This document shows, piece after piece, positions 1 through 12,590 of a DNA stretch of 64,000 bases. The DNA is from Siphlonurus alternatus (Eukaryota; Arthropoda; Insecta; Ephemeroptera; Siphlonuridae): NCBI GenBank assembly GCA_949825025.1, contig OX463781.1, positions 3,885,370 through 3,949,369 of the forward strand, written 5' to 3'. Within the stretch, counting starts at the first letter, position 1, and each line of letters starts with the position of its first letter. A program made the translations under genes and the position numbers. The notes beneath the pieces are model-generated. The model saw only the letters and a program-made list of their open reading frames with translations, did not search any database and had not been told where the DNA came from.

Positions 1-122
1 TATTAATTAGTATTATACTAGCTAATTTTTAATTAGATTTAAACTGAGAAAATCAGCACAGATTTGCCTCTCATGCAGATAATGTTATATGAAATAATCT
101 TTGCTTGCTATAGTATTGCTGT

Positions 123-250
123 GTACAGTCATCACCTTGAAAAATTTCCCTTTGCGACCTTGTTAATCACTATATATAATATATATTCCGTAAGAATAGC
201 ACAGGGCATTGGTGATTAACAAGGGAAATTTTCCAAGGCGACGAGTGTAC
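123..250. mobile_element. MITE family A, copy 1
   Basis: An imperfect palindrome of about 128 bp. The outer arms read GTACAGTCATCACCTTG and, inverted, CAAGGCGACGAGTGTAC. The inner arms contain CCTTGTTAATCAC and GTGATTAACAAGG. The centre is short AT sequence. Two further copies lie at 32144 and 46807. It has no coding capacity. The target duplication is not clear. Confidence 0.75.
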
Positions 251-299
251 ATTACATAATGTCATATAAAATTCTATTTATAGTTAAACCGAAGTTATT

Positions 300-470
300 T
301 GCCCGATAATTAGCGACCAGCTGACGGGACCTCACGGGTCCTCAGGGTCCTCGTGGCGGAGCGTGGCGCGGAGAGAGGGGTCGCCACGTGACCCTGCCCG
401 CTCCGCACATGGCGCGGGAGTCGCACATTAATTAAACCCGTCGTCTCACGCCCCGGGCCAAATGGACCGA
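300..470. other. GC-rich island
   Basis: A block much richer in G+C than its surroundings, with CACGTG at 385 and several CpGs. No open frame of note crosses it. It may be an enhancer, a promoter of a gene outside the window, or an old GC-rich repeat. Confidence 0.4.
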
Positions 471-794
471 TCTCTTTGTATTAGCGATGTTTATGTTTGT
501 GTAAGGATTATTAAATGATCTACCAGCATACGTTTTAGATCAAGGGGGAGGAGAGAGGGGTTATATAATCGCTGTATTTATGTTGTATGTTTTGTTAGCT
601 TTTTTTATTTACTCAGATCATGTTGGAAGCACTTGGATGCAAAAATTTAGTTTTATTACAGGTTCAAATAATGTGGTGTATTTAATTTATTTATATTTGA
701 AGGCTCATTAAAAAATAATCATTTTTAATGGGCCACAAAATAGCGTTAAAGGCCGTTATCATGCAGTTTAACATAATATTATTTACAATTAATA

Positions 795-1112
795 ATGGGG
801 TATCGACCTCAAATTTTTTTATTGCAGAAATGAATAGAGGGTGCAAAGTTATGTTACCCTGATTTTTTTCAGATTTTTTTGAGACCGGTAAGTATTTTTA
901 AAAAATTATTGAAAGTCCCTTTCGTGACGTCACGAGACGCCGCTCCTTAAGAAAAAGATAGGACTTGCTGCTGCGTGACGTCACAAAAAGAACTTTCAAT
1001 AATTTTTTAAAAATACTTCCAGGGCTGTAAAAAATCTGCAAAAAATCAGGGTAGCATAACTTTGCACCCTCTATCCATTTCTGCAATAAAAAAAATGAGG
1101 TCAATACTCCAT
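795..1112. mobile_element. CRE-bearing MITE family B, copy 1
   Basis: A near-perfect palindrome of about 320 bp. The ends contain TATCGACCTCAAATTTTTTT and the inverse GAGGTCAATAC. Each arm has TTGCAGAAATGAATAGAGGG or its inverse, the core ATTGAAAGT, and one perfect TGACGTCA (925-932 and 976-983). It is non-coding; the frame read across it is palindrome sequence. Four relatives occur in the window. Confidence 0.85.
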
Positions 1113-1161
1113 TGTTAGTTAATAATTGCATTTAGATATATAATATACTACGTATAATATA

Positions 1162-1507
1162 GAGTGTCGACCTCATAAAAAATTTATTTCATAAATGAAA
1201 AGAGTATGCAACCTTAAGTTATGCTATTCTGATTTTTTTTCCATATTTTTTTAGAACCTGGCATGGGCAGTGCGATTTTTAAAAAAAAATATTGGAAGTC
1301 AATTTTATGACGTCACGAGATGGCAAGTCCTATCCTTTTTTTTAAGGAATGCCACCTCGTGACGTCATAAAATAAACTTTTAGTTTTATTTTTAACAACC
1401 GCTTCCCAGGTTCTAAAAAATCTGAAATAAAAAATCAGAGTATATATGATAATTTTATTTTTCCATCCTCGCGCTATCTATTTCTGCAATAAAAAATGTT
1501 GAGACCG
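1162..1507. mobile_element. CRE-bearing MITE family B, copy 2 (diverged)
   Basis: Same arm order as copy 1 and only about 50 bp downstream in the same arrangement. TGACGTCA is kept at 1308-1315 and 1360-1367 although the rest of the arms has diverged. The right end reads TTTCTGCAATAAAAAATG then GAGACC. Confidence 0.75.
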
Positions 1508-1727
1508 TTTATTTAAATGCAATATAATTACAGAATTATATACGAGAAATACAGAATAATACATTACACGCGCGCGCCGCGTGTATATATTAGTATAATT
1601 GTGCATGCATGTGTACGCATAATAGTACGTATTTTTCAATATATATATCATTTATTATAATTTCTATACATTTTTATTTCGGACACATTTAAAGATTTAT
1701 AAAAAATGCTGTCCATCCTCGCTACTA

Positions 1728-2129
1728 TTAAGGGTATAAGATAACACGAAACATCGATTGTTGTAGCCCCATTTGATTAACATGTAAACCTTATACTTAT
1801 AAGCAACCTCATAATAATTCTGAATTTTTTTGTGGAGACAGCAGTTAGCACCAAAAAAAAAATAGAAAAAATTTCAAAACAATCGGACGATCCAATTTTT
1901 TAAAATTAATTTCTTAGTTTAGGTCTCCATGGGAAAGCACTATACTGAAAATTTAAAAAATTAATTTAAAAAAATTGGATCGTCCGATTGTTTTGAAATT
2001 TTTTCTACATTTTTTTGGTGCTAAGAACTGTCTCTAAAAAAAAATCAGAATTATTATGAGGTTGCTAGGGTTTACATGTTAATCAAATGGGACTACAACA
2101 ATCGATGTTTCGTGTTATCTTACCCTTAA
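1728..2129. mobile_element. TTAA-flanked long palindromic MITE
   Basis: A foldback of about 400 bp with arms of roughly 170 bp. The ends are TTAAGGGTATAAGATAACAC and its near inverse ending CCCTTAA, so TTAA borders both sides, as piggyBac-type insertion gives. Inner blocks such as CAATCGGACGATCCAATTTT are mirrored in the other arm. Its terminal motif (TTAAGG..GATAACACG) resembles the 17947 and 53566 elements although the bodies differ. Confidence 0.8.
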
Positions 2130-2218
2130 CAGTTAACATTCAATTTATTGACATCCTAAAATAAATATAAGTTAATTAATTAAAGTATGTAAGGGTGTGT
2201 AATTAATCTATCTGAGAC

Positions 2219-2356
2219 AAGTGCTGCCATCTCTCGGCGCTCAACTCGCTCTTGTATCGACCCGGTGAAGGTACGTAGCAGAGCGCGCCACCTGTACTTC
2301 TGTCTTGAACTGAGGCGCTCTACGTGGTTCCTTATTTCCACTGTAGATGGCAGCAT
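2219..2356. repeat. Partly palindromic GC-richer segment
   Basis: GTGCTGCCATCTC at the left is mirrored by GATGGCAGCATC at the right, enclosing a GC-richer stretch with GAGCGC and GCGCTC. It may be a decayed MITE. The minus-strand frame across it has no recognisable domain. Confidence 0.35.
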
Positions 2357-2399
2357 CGACATAAATGTGAGGAATAAATCCAAATTACTCGTACATATA

Positions 2400-4490
2400 T
2401 TATCTGCTTACTGAGAATACTGAGAGGAGAATATGAGAGATGTACTTCATCACTTCATCTGCATTATTCTGCAATATGATGCAGATTAAACTAGTTTTAC
2501 TTTGGAAGCAGAATTTCATTGAATTTAACTTTGAAAGTTAATTTTTCGTTCTCATGCTGAAAGAGTTGCCTATCCACCAGGAGATAACCACCAGATTTTA
2601 TATAATTATGACTTATATAGTAAGTTATAACTCACTATAATTATGACCGATGACATTATAATACGATCACTGTAAAATCGAGTCTAAATTTCATTAGTTT
2701 ATAATATTTTATAGTTGAAATTATTAACAAATTACATTATTAAATATGGGAAGATTTCTTTCATGACTATCATAATATCCAATATATAATCGGAAGAAAT
2801 ATTATAATAGAGATATTATATGCTGCTATGTGCATCTATAGCAGTTGATTTCGCCTACATAAAATTTTGCAGGAAAAAATATTTTGGTACTATAGAGTTC
2901 CATTGACTAGAGAGAAATAAATATTTGCTATATATGTTTATAAAATTATGTATGTATTTTAATATTTAAATAAAATGCAGCTTTTTGGAATTAAAATTTT
3001 GCAGATTTAATTATTAAAAATTAAAGCAAAATACTGTTACTTTACTTACTTTCATCGAAACACGTTTTGTAATAACAAAATTTGCAAATAATTGTCTACA
3101 ATCAAGTCAAATTAGTTTCTTAAAATGAAAATGAAGTATTTGTAATTTTTAAAGATATTTTTTTAAATAATCAAATGTTTTATATATTGATAAAATTTAA
3201 GAATGAAGATTAAATTAATTATTTATTAAATTTGAAAATCTGTGTAAATACAAGCAGAGATTTTACAATGTATTCTCTTTGATACAAGCTATAGTCTATA
3301 AATAGTTTATATTTATGAACTAGATTGCTGGTAGTTGATTTTTTTTTACAATATTTACTGAACTTTGAATAACTATATATTTTCTGACTCTATATATTAT
3401 ATGATATTCTCTGACGAAAATTGTAACGGTCTTTTCATGTAACAGTAATACGTCGTGATAGCGCCTGCCTATAAAATATATTTAACACAGATGATGTCTA
3501 AATATCTGATTTTTATATACAATACAGCGTAATATGATCAAAATAAAATTTTGAATTTGATAATCACTTGAGATCAAATGTTAGGTCAAAATCAATAAAG
3601 TTAATTGACTTCGGATATTTAAGAGGCGCTTTAATTATGCACAACTATGAATAAATGTAATATATCTATATAATATCCATGTCATTAAGTGTTAATATAG
3701 TTAATAATATATAAATGCATAGCGACATAATTTTTCATAACAATTTAGAAGCTATACATTATAATATAGTCTTTTATACCATTGTAAATTTTGTAAATTT
3801 CTGACAAATTTGTATTACTATCAAGACTCGAAGATTACATAAATCAATAAATGTCTAGCATTACAAGCACCTATACAGAGACCATACCTTTATAATATGA
3901 GTATACTATTTTGTATTTATGTATATTTTAAAGCTTCTTTATATACACATCTATAAGCTTATTTATTTAAATAAACTATTTTTACCACTAAATACAAAAA
4001 TAACACGTTTTCTTCTTATTTTTGAATGATGTTTTCGCAAAGTGTTGAATAATATTACGTTAAAAAGATTCGAATGTAAGATATGAATTATTAGCAGGAG
4101 CGTCAATGTTTACCTTGCAACACCTGAGAATCACCTCCAATTACCTGATCGTCACGTGACATAGGAACTAACAAGCCCATTGTGAAGGTGACAAATACCT
4201 GACACTTTTAAGCGTCCCATATAGAACATAAAATGTAAAGAAAAGAAATTTGAGAGGTCTCGTACTTAACATTTTTCTCAGCAATCTTTGTGAACCAACA
4301 TTTCTTACTTCCTGCTATACCTTTGCAGTTTGTTTTCTTGTTGTCAATTATCTAATTTGATATTTTGCAAAAGTTTATTATTCTTAATTGTATTTTAATT
4401 TCTCAAAATAAAATATAAATTGAAATCCACAAATAATTCTTTTAATTAAGAGAAGGAAACATGCAATTATAATGTTTTTTATTAAGATTG
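2400..4490. other. AT-rich intergenic DNA without recognised features
   Basis: No long frames, no RNA genes and no clear repeats. A slightly GC-richer patch at about 4095-4205 has CACCTG, CACCTCC and CACGTGA motifs and could be a small regulatory element. Confidence 0.5.
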
Positions 4491-4497
4491 TTGATTA

Positions 4498-4675
4498 TAT
4501 CGTCCCTCGTCCAGAATAATGAGCTATCTGCTATTTCAGGTGAGTTACATGAGCTGTAAAGCGGTATGAAATAAAGTTCATGAAAAAATTGCGCTCACCT
4601 GAAATAGCAGAGCAGCTCATTATTGCAACGATATCTTGGTAAGCAGATCGCTCATTATTACGGACGAGGGCGATA
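4498..4675. mobile_element. MITE family C, copy 1
   Basis: Palindrome with ends TATCGTCCCTCGTCC and, inverted, GGACGAGGGCGATA. The inner block AATAATGAGCTATCTGCTAT is mirrored in the right arm as AGCAG...CTCATTATT. About 178 bp, non-coding. Three more copies are at 36087, 45299 and 52448. Confidence 0.8.
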
Positions 4676-4679
4676 TGTG

Positions 4680-6900
4680 ATAAGGTTTGATAAATTTAAT
4701 AACATTATTATATACTGTATAATATATTGTTTTATCACGTTATATGTTAAATTATGATTAATATGTAATTATGAAACTGCGGATGCTTCTTTATTTCATT
4801 TAGAGATGAGACTTTACAATCTTTACATATATTATCTTAAGAAGAAAAAGAATTCAAATTTTCAAATAACACCCCACAGTCAATAAAATAAATAAAAAGT
4901 ATGACATTGTGAAAATATATATTATTATATTTTTATATACAGTATAATTAAGTTGTATCAACTCATACATGTATTTATTATATTACACAAAATTTATATA
5001 CATTGATTATTATTGAAGAAATATAATTAAAAAATTAATGTATATCATGGCATTATTAAAATATTCTGCCACAATATAATATATAGACACGTAATTTTTA
5101 TTTGATTTAAGATAAAACATATTTAAAGCATTTTTAAATATTTGGAATAAAATTTAATTTACTTACTGTTAGTTCAATTTAATAAAAACAAATGATTAAA
5201 TTCATAATTATTATTAATAAATAATAAATTATACAAAATAAGCAACAATTTAAGCCACAACAGTAAAAATTATTAAAATAAAGCTTTGTCATATATTTTA
5301 TTATAAAATATTCATTCATAAGAAACACCTTTTATTATTATTTTTAAATACACTAGAATATTAATTGTTGATTTAACACTATATTTTTCTAACCCACTCC
5401 TTTTTTTTTTTTATAACTCACATATCTTTATATTATTATATCTTTTATTATAACGTATCAATAGCTTCATAATGTCGTATAAAAACTGTTATAAAAACAA
5501 GACAACTCCCGCCTATCAAACCTCATTCTTTTATAACGAAGACACTTGAAACGTCTTTTATATTCATTGACCGTCCTTTATTATTGTTGACCACAACAAT
5601 GGTGGAGTTACAGATGTTGTTGAAGAGGTCAGCTGAAATACCCTCTGTTGTCATGCCAACAATCAAGCATTTACTGATCATACCGACATTTAATATCACG
5701 AAATTTGCATTGTAACATAGTGTCAATATTGCAAATATGTTGATATGCAAATTATTATATGTTTATATAAAAGGGTGTATATATAATGTTTATTTTTGTA
5801 GTTTTTGTAATTATTTTGATATTTATTTATAAATAAATTATGATGTTATCAATTTGTGTTTGTAGTATCTCATTTACATATTATATTGTCAAATTGATTT
5901 CATAACGCGAAATAAAATATGTGTTTGAGTGTTTAAAATGTCAAAATATAAATATATTTCTAAATCGTTGCATATATATATTTAACAAAAAATACATATT
6001 ATTATATATTTTCATATTTCAGGTGACAAAATATGAGAAACCTTTAATTAAAATTGCTTTCTTCAAATAAAATATTGATATCTTTAAGATTTCATTATAA
6101 TTGTAATGACTTGTACATGAGAACAATTAATAATTGTATGTATTATATAATTTCTTTTAATTATATTGTGATCCATTTAATCATATGCTATTCAAAAAAA
6201 TATACACAAACTAAATTTTACAAATTTAATGTAATTTTCAGTTCAAAAAAAATCAGACAAACGGTACCATGCATGCATATTACACGTATAATATTATACG
6301 ATGGATGCGTATTATAATAATAATTAATTTAAAAAAAAAATGCTTGTAATTGTATGGCTGTGGTAGTTTCTTGTGTTCCTTTCTGAATTATTATTGGTTA
6401 TATACTTTGTTCACTAAAAAAAAAATGAAATTAAAACAACAAAATTAAGGATTTTTATTCCGATAAAGCACAAAATTGAACAAATTTAATGTGGGGAACC
6501 TGAACGAATCCATACATGGTGAATAAGTTTATGAAAAATTAGATATTTAACACAGGCACCCATAATAATAATAATCTTTATGTTATATATAACACACTTG
6601 TCACTAGAACAAACAATACTATAGCATTTATATTTACAATTTTGTCTATTTATTTATTTATTTCACCCATGTCAATTTATACATAAATACATAATTCTAT
6701 TATATACAATAAAATTGAAGAAATAATAAAACAAACAAAAGAAAGTAAAAATAAAATTGACAAATACAGCATGTTTGATTGAAATTTGAATTGAAAATTA
6801 CTAATTAAAATCACATACTGGACGAAATTCTCCAGACATGTGCATTCACATCAAAAATTTGTAACCAATCAATAAATTACAATTCTATTTGTTACTGATG
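4680..6900. other. Very AT-rich intergenic DNA
   Basis: Homopolymer runs and short AT palindromes only. The short frames here are AT-driven and carry no recognisable domains. A tract near 6645-6700 (TTTATTTATTTATTTCACCC) resembles the reverse complement of a LINE 3' tail, which would be a minus-strand remnant; this is weak. Confidence 0.45.
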
Positions 6901-6990
6901 CAGGAGTGTGAACAGATGTGCCCCCCCCTCCCCCCAGGTGACAACAATCACGTGTAGTCCGGCTGAAAGATGATCGTGGGGGTGGACCGC

Positions 6991-8630
6991 GCGGGAAGGG
7001 TGGCACACACAGTGTAAAGATGAGTATCATGTTTATTTGAAATGGTTAAAGTAAGAGCTAGCTTCCTACTTGTAGATGAAAAAGAGCACTCTCCTTTTTC
7101 TTTGACGCCTTTTAACAAAATATTTTCTTTAATATTAAATTTCAACTCTTTTCATCTTCTAAAAATTACATAAAAAGAAAAGAATTTTTTTTATTGTATT
7201 TTTACTTTTTATAAATTCAATCTTAAACTAGAAATTCTTTTGTTTTTTTAAAATATTTTACCAACCTGGGCTTAATTTCTTTGTATATGTATTTTATTTT
7301 TTAGATTTTCTCCCTGGTTCATTTTGCTATACGCCGATACGCCGGGCACTGAACTATATATACGGGTCTTTCACCATACGTCATAAAATAATATGATGTC
7401 ACAATTTTGTAGGCAAAACATTGTCAGTGGTATATAATAGCAAATACGTTCTAAAGTTGGTCTTGAAATTAATTACTCCTGGCCCTATTCGCATCATTTT
7501 TCGTAGAATTTTCATAAATGGTGACAAAAAGAACCAATGCTATTGAAGATAAAATATTTGGTGACCAAAACTATTATTAAAAAAGAGATGTTGTGAGTTA
7601 CGTTAACCCGCACAGCATAGGATTTTAGGGTTTTCTGCCTACATCCCTAAGATTTTCAGGCTATTTTTGGGCATCTTCGGGCTACCCAAAACGTAAACAT
7701 AAAACTCCCGTATTATTGACTTATCAAAATTTCCACATGCAAAAAAAAAAAAGGTCTTCATTGGGATTTTCCTATACATAAGGTATTTCAAGACAACATT
7801 TTTTCACACAATAATAAACACGTTTATTTATATTGATGTAGTTTCAACAACAATACTATCATATTGAAGAGATGGTATATTTGTTACAACAATGATGCAC
7901 ATATTGTTGGCACTCCTTGCATATATGTGATGCCAACAATGCAGTTTCGAGTGACTGAGCTGTCGAAACACGTCCAGTTAACATAAACAAGTTGATTGTT
8001 GGGTTTACCAAGAATCGGAGGAAGGGTTAACTCAGGCTGTGCTACAATAACGAACTTATACCAACAGAATGGTCTCCATCAAATAATATAATGTTACTGT
8101 TAAAGGGTTTTATTACAATATAAATTTTCTATTCAATTGCACTTCAAAAAAATGTCACTCATATTGAACATTGTCACACGAAAATGTTATTATTGTAAGT
8201 TAATAGGATTATTATTTGACACTTTTTTGATAAAAAGAAAGTGAATTTTTAAAAGATGGTATGTAACTATGTCATGTACTATATTATTATCACACTAAAC
8301 TCATACTGAATAGGTTTTCAGTACTTTTTATTTTCATAAAATAAGATTTTTTATATAGGTGTCAGTACAATAAAATAGACTAATTAAACCTTATTTTTAG
8401 TAATTTTTGCAATATTAAGTATATAAAAATTCGGAATAAACAGATTCAATAAAAGTACAGACATTGCATGCCCTTAAAATAAATTATCAAAAGGTAAGTG
8501 CTCAGTCTGCCATTTTGGATATATTAGTGTAAATTTTGATTCAATTTTTAATAATCTTTATTCAATAACTTGAGTGTAGCACTTTTTATAACTCATTATA
8601 ATATATAAACATATATACCCTAATTTGAAA
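6991..8630. other. AT-rich intergenic DNA with a possible SINE-tail remnant
   Basis: No gene seen. About 7990-8060 (TTGGGTTTACCAAGAATCGG and GGTTAACTCAGGC) resembles the 3' part of the tRNA-derived SINE at 50613 (CGGGTTCACGAAGAACC, TTAAATTCAGGC) and may be an old copy of its tail. Confidence 0.3.
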
Positions 8631-8633
8631 ATT

Positions 8634-9036
8634 TTCATCTTCAATTCATCCTTTACAAGTTTAAATTTAAACTTTTTATACTTCTAAAACACATCATATT
8701 TCCTCTCAAAGTGAGAATGAAATGGAAATAATGGGAGCGATTCACGAAAGAGTTATCCCAGAAAGTTATCCACGTTTCTCGCTAACCGCGCCGGTTACAT
8801 AGCACCAGCCAAATTTAATGACACTATAAACGTGGTTATAGTGACAAACGTGGTTAATTCCCTTCTTGAAATTCTCCCAATATTTCTAACATTTTATGCT
8901 CAATGAAAGGAAATAAGACATAATCTCGTATTTTCCCATATTCTTTTCCTCAAAAATGGTGGCAAAATATAGAAAAGAAAAAGACGATAAGAGAGCTTAA
9001 TAACGAATAAAAGATGAAATGTATTTCAAGTCGGGT
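8634..9036 (-). mobile_element. MITE family D, copy 1, split by family E
   Basis: Ends ATCTTCAATTCATCCTTTAC and CAAGTCGGG, the reverse of the 62528 copy. Internal blocks GCTCAATGAAAGGAAATAAG and ATCTCGTATTTTCCC match the other D copies. A family E element at 8733-8878 interrupts it. Confidence 0.75.
8733..8878. mobile_element. MITE family E, copy 1, inside family D
   Basis: Begins GGGAGCGATTCACGAAAGAG and ends TTGAAATTCTCCC; inner blocks AGTTATCC and CGTGGTTA recur in the copies at 24783 and 43640. D sequence resumes on both sides when compared with the uninterrupted D copy at 48131. Confidence 0.7.
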
Positions 9037-9413
9037 ATATGAAATAAATTTTCACTATATATATACATAATATAATTATATATTTATACGCTATATTTTT
9101 ATATTTGTAAAAATATTGCAAATTAGTAGAAATTACAATTCAAAAATAATTTGAGAGTTTAACTCAATTAAAAATGCTGAATTACAATAATTTTTATCAC
9201 GGGTATTTACTATTTATTATTATAGATCTAAATAATAAGATTAAATAATTTTTTTGCAGTGTGTATCATATACTTCATAATTATAAGTTGAAATGAGATA
9301 TTCCTGAATAATTTCACACTTTGATCACCGCTAGAAGAGATTTTAAAATTATTATATCATTACATTAATAATATAAGAAAAAGTATATTTTCATTTGCTT
9401 CAAAACTCTAATT

Positions 9414-9547
9414 TATGGCCGTAAGTTGCAGCCACCTATCCGAGAATAATCCGAGGATTATCCGTGGATTATTTACTAATTAACATTAAAATTCTCGGAT
9501 AATTGTCGGATTTTTCTAAGATAGGTTGGCTGCAACTTGCGGCCATA
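9414..9547. mobile_element. MITE family F, near-perfect palindrome
   Basis: Arms TTATGGCCGTAAGTTGCAGC and the inverse ending GCTGCAACTTGCGGCCATAA, with CCTATCC and GATAGG inside and a core of CGAGAATAATCCGAGGATTA. About 134 bp. Only one copy seen here. Confidence 0.75.
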
Positions 9548-10040
9548 AGATACAAATAAAAATCAATGACGCTGCAATATATTTCCTAACAATAATACAA
9601 TTGTAATATTTATATGTTATATATTTTTCTATAATAATCCTCACTGATTATTTCATGGAATTTCGGTTCTACAATCAATAACATTAAATTTCCTGGACCT
9701 GCAATCGCTTGGTACTGTTGATAAAATAAATAAACGTTTGATTTGTGATTTGATTGTAAACGTGTAGAAAGTTTTTATTTATTTTGAATATTTTAAAAAA
9801 TACCAACGGGAGCGTAAATTCCAAGAACTCTTTAATTCAAGCAGCGCCTCTAAATGATAGCGTTAAATAAACAAAGTACGTACACTGGAAATCTGGCGAG
9901 GAACTGTGACGTCATAGTCATTGTTTCAAGTCATCAGCTTAACTTGTTATAGTTAATTGTGTGTCAATCATTCGATGTTTTTGTAGCTGTGTGAATGAGA
10001 AACAACTATTTCTCGAAGTAAAACCATTGTTGTTGTGGAT

Positions 10041-10401
10041 CATGACACGGTGCATTGATCGGTTCTCGTTATATCACCGAAATCATGCGTGGTTAGTATA
10101 CTTGGATGGGTGACCGTTTCAAGTAAAAATTACGTTGCTCCCTCCCTGGGGTAAATTCATCTTACTTTCCACCCAGTGCAGTGATCTTTGGACTTCGCTT
10201 TGGTCCATTAATATATAAAAAGTAGAGGTGTCCGTCCTGATTGAGGTTTTCCGCGGTTCCCTCAGTCTCACCTCAGTAAATGCTGGGACGCGTAATTGAC
10301 CCTGGCCACCATCCTTTACCTACCTTAATTATCCCTATATTATATAATATATATTATTATATCCCATCACTATCCCGCCGCGAACTGTAAGCTCTTAGGG
10401 G
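10041..10401 (+). mobile_element. 5S-rRNA-derived SINE, subfamily 1 (first unit of a dimer)
   Basis: The head resembles 5S rRNA internal promoter sequence: TCTCGTTATATCACCGAAAT, then GTGGTTAGTATACTTGG and ATGGGTGACCG. The body has CTCCCTCCCTGGGGTAAATT, the shared central block GTCCTGATTGAGGTTTTCC with AAATGCTGGGACGCG, and the end CCGCCGCGAACTGTAAGCTC. The terminal GTATCC-A tail is missing because a second unit follows immediately. Confidence 0.85.
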
Positions 10402-10798
10402 TCGAGCGTGGCGCAGTGCATTGACCGGTTCTCGTTAGATCACCGAAGTCAGGCTATGTCGAGCGTGGTTAGTACTTGGATGGGTGACCATTTCAAGTAA
10501 AAAATACGCTGCTCCCTCCCTGGGGTAAATTCGTCTCGCTTTCCACCCAGTGCAGTAATGCACTTGTGTGTGGTTCCCCAGGCTTTGGACATCGCTTTGG
10601 TACATTGAGAAAAAGTAGAGGTGTCCGTCCTGACTGAGGTTTTCCACGGTTCCCTCAGTCTCACTTCAGCGAATGCTGGGACGCGTAAGCATGCAGGCCG
10701 TGGCCACTATCCGTTCCCTACCTTATCCCTACCCAGTACCCCGCCGCGAGCTGTAAGCTCTTAGGGGTGTATCCCTGTAAAAAAAAAAAAAAAAAAAA
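10402..10798 (+). mobile_element. 5S-rRNA-derived SINE, subfamily 1 (second unit of a dimer)
   Basis: A full-length copy of about 397 bp: GTGGCGCAGTGCATTGACCG, 5S-like TAGATCACCGAAGTCAGGC and TTAGTACTTGGATGGGTGAC, central GTCCGTCCTGACTGAGG, 3' GAGCTGTAAGCTCTTAGGGG, then GTATCCCTGTAA and a poly-A tail. It is the best reference for the subfamily. Frames on the minus strand here are SINE sequence. Confidence 0.9.
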
Positions 10799-10799
10799 T

Positions 10800-12590
10800 C
10801 ATTGTATGAAAAATGTACCAAATATGGCGTCATAAAGTTAGTGCAAACCTACTGGTAACTGCTGGAACTACGTGCGTCTGGCGAGGATTGCTGTAAAAAC
10901 ATGTAGATGCTCTGTCAGCAGCCACAACATAATTTTACAGAAATGACAACACCATAATTAGTTGTCAAATACTTTCGGACAAATATAAAAAAAAATAAAT
11001 AAATAAATAAAATTCGTAATCAATAAATAATAAATGAATCAATAAATCAATAAATAAATTGATTCGTAAAATCAAATTCGTAGAAATTTGATGATTTTTG
11101 TGATTCTCCCCAGTCCCCATGCTGAAGGTCAAAGAGCAAAAATTTCAGACGTCAGCGCCATCTCTTGGTCCTTTTTATGTTCTGTATAGTTGAAGACTTT
11201 TTGCATCAGAAAAAACTTATATATAATAATAACATTATAAATCCCTGATTTTTACCAATGAAAAAATTTAAAAAGACTGTGATCTTTCACTTATTACAGC
11301 TATATATATTACAGCTTTATATAGCTGTTAACCTGCATGGATCGTAAATACTTATAAAACAAAAAAATTAATTTATAATTTTTTATTTAAAATATCTTCA
11401 GATTCAATAAAATTATATATACCACAGTAGAATCCGCATGATGAATAAAGATAAACTTATTGTTAGAATATAAGAGTAAAAAGTTCTTTATTATATTATT
11501 TTTGTCCTGACAACCATTCTTACACATAATATCACGTACATAACAAATTTAAGTAATTTGAAAACACAATGCTCATGCATTTTACATAAAATTTGTTTAT
11601 ATTTTTGTCTCGTAAAAATCACCGTATTTATTTTATACTCTGGTCGTATAGTTACGCAAAATTATTGTTTAAAATAAGTGTTGATTGGCATCTTGATCAT
11701 ATAATATAAATAAATTAATATAACATACAGTGATTAATATTATAACAATAACATCATTGAAGTATTCTCATTATTTTTCTATTGACAAATCTTATGCCAT
11801 GATGATGATGATGATGATGTATGTACAAAATAAAGCCATGATTACATTTCAAAGCAAGTCTATATATACTGATAGTCTTTTTTTTTTTTAAACAATTTTA
11901 CGTCTTTCTTATTTTCAATGTAATTTCGATAGCAAAATGAACCTTATTTACAAAGGACATTCCATATTGTTGGAAGTATATTCTGGTAGAGTGCCTTACT
12001 TCCGGTTAATCCATTTTACAATAATGGTTTTGAGTTTTCTTGAAAGCTTGACAAAACCAACCACCGAGCTGCAGAAGTTTAACGTAGTGTAGTAAATTGT
12101 TGCAAATTATTTGCTCAAAATCGAGTGATTTTCTCTCCCCACAGTTTTCAAGCTGAGTGCGTTTTGATCGGTGGCGTGATTTGTCGTCCAGTTAGGGGGG
12201 ATAAAACATCAAAAAGAACAAACGATTTCAGATTGCAGTCTTCTTCTTTTTGACCCAATTCTAGGCACGGAGAAGCATCAAAAGATTTTGAAATGTCATC
12301 AAGGATGACGTCATTAATTAAAGTCAATTGGATGACGTAACATGTTTAGACACGTCATAAGTAATTATATTTTTAGTCAATGTTAAAATATCATGTCTAA
12401 TTTCGTTTATATACAATTAAAGTATTATATTTTATAATTATTGCAATATCACGATAGCCATGACTTGATACACTCATTAATTGTGTATTTATTAATATTT
12501 TTCTTTAATTTCAGTGTATGGAAGTTAACGGAGGCCCGAAAAAATACAGTGAGAGGAAAATATATATTATATGTTCAAACTTTAAGTATT
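10800..12590. other. AT-rich intergenic DNA
   Basis: No gene seen. There is a short ATAA/AATC-rich tract at 10985-11065 and a (GAT)n run at 11798-11820. A TGACGTCA-like site lies near 12306. Confidence 0.45.
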
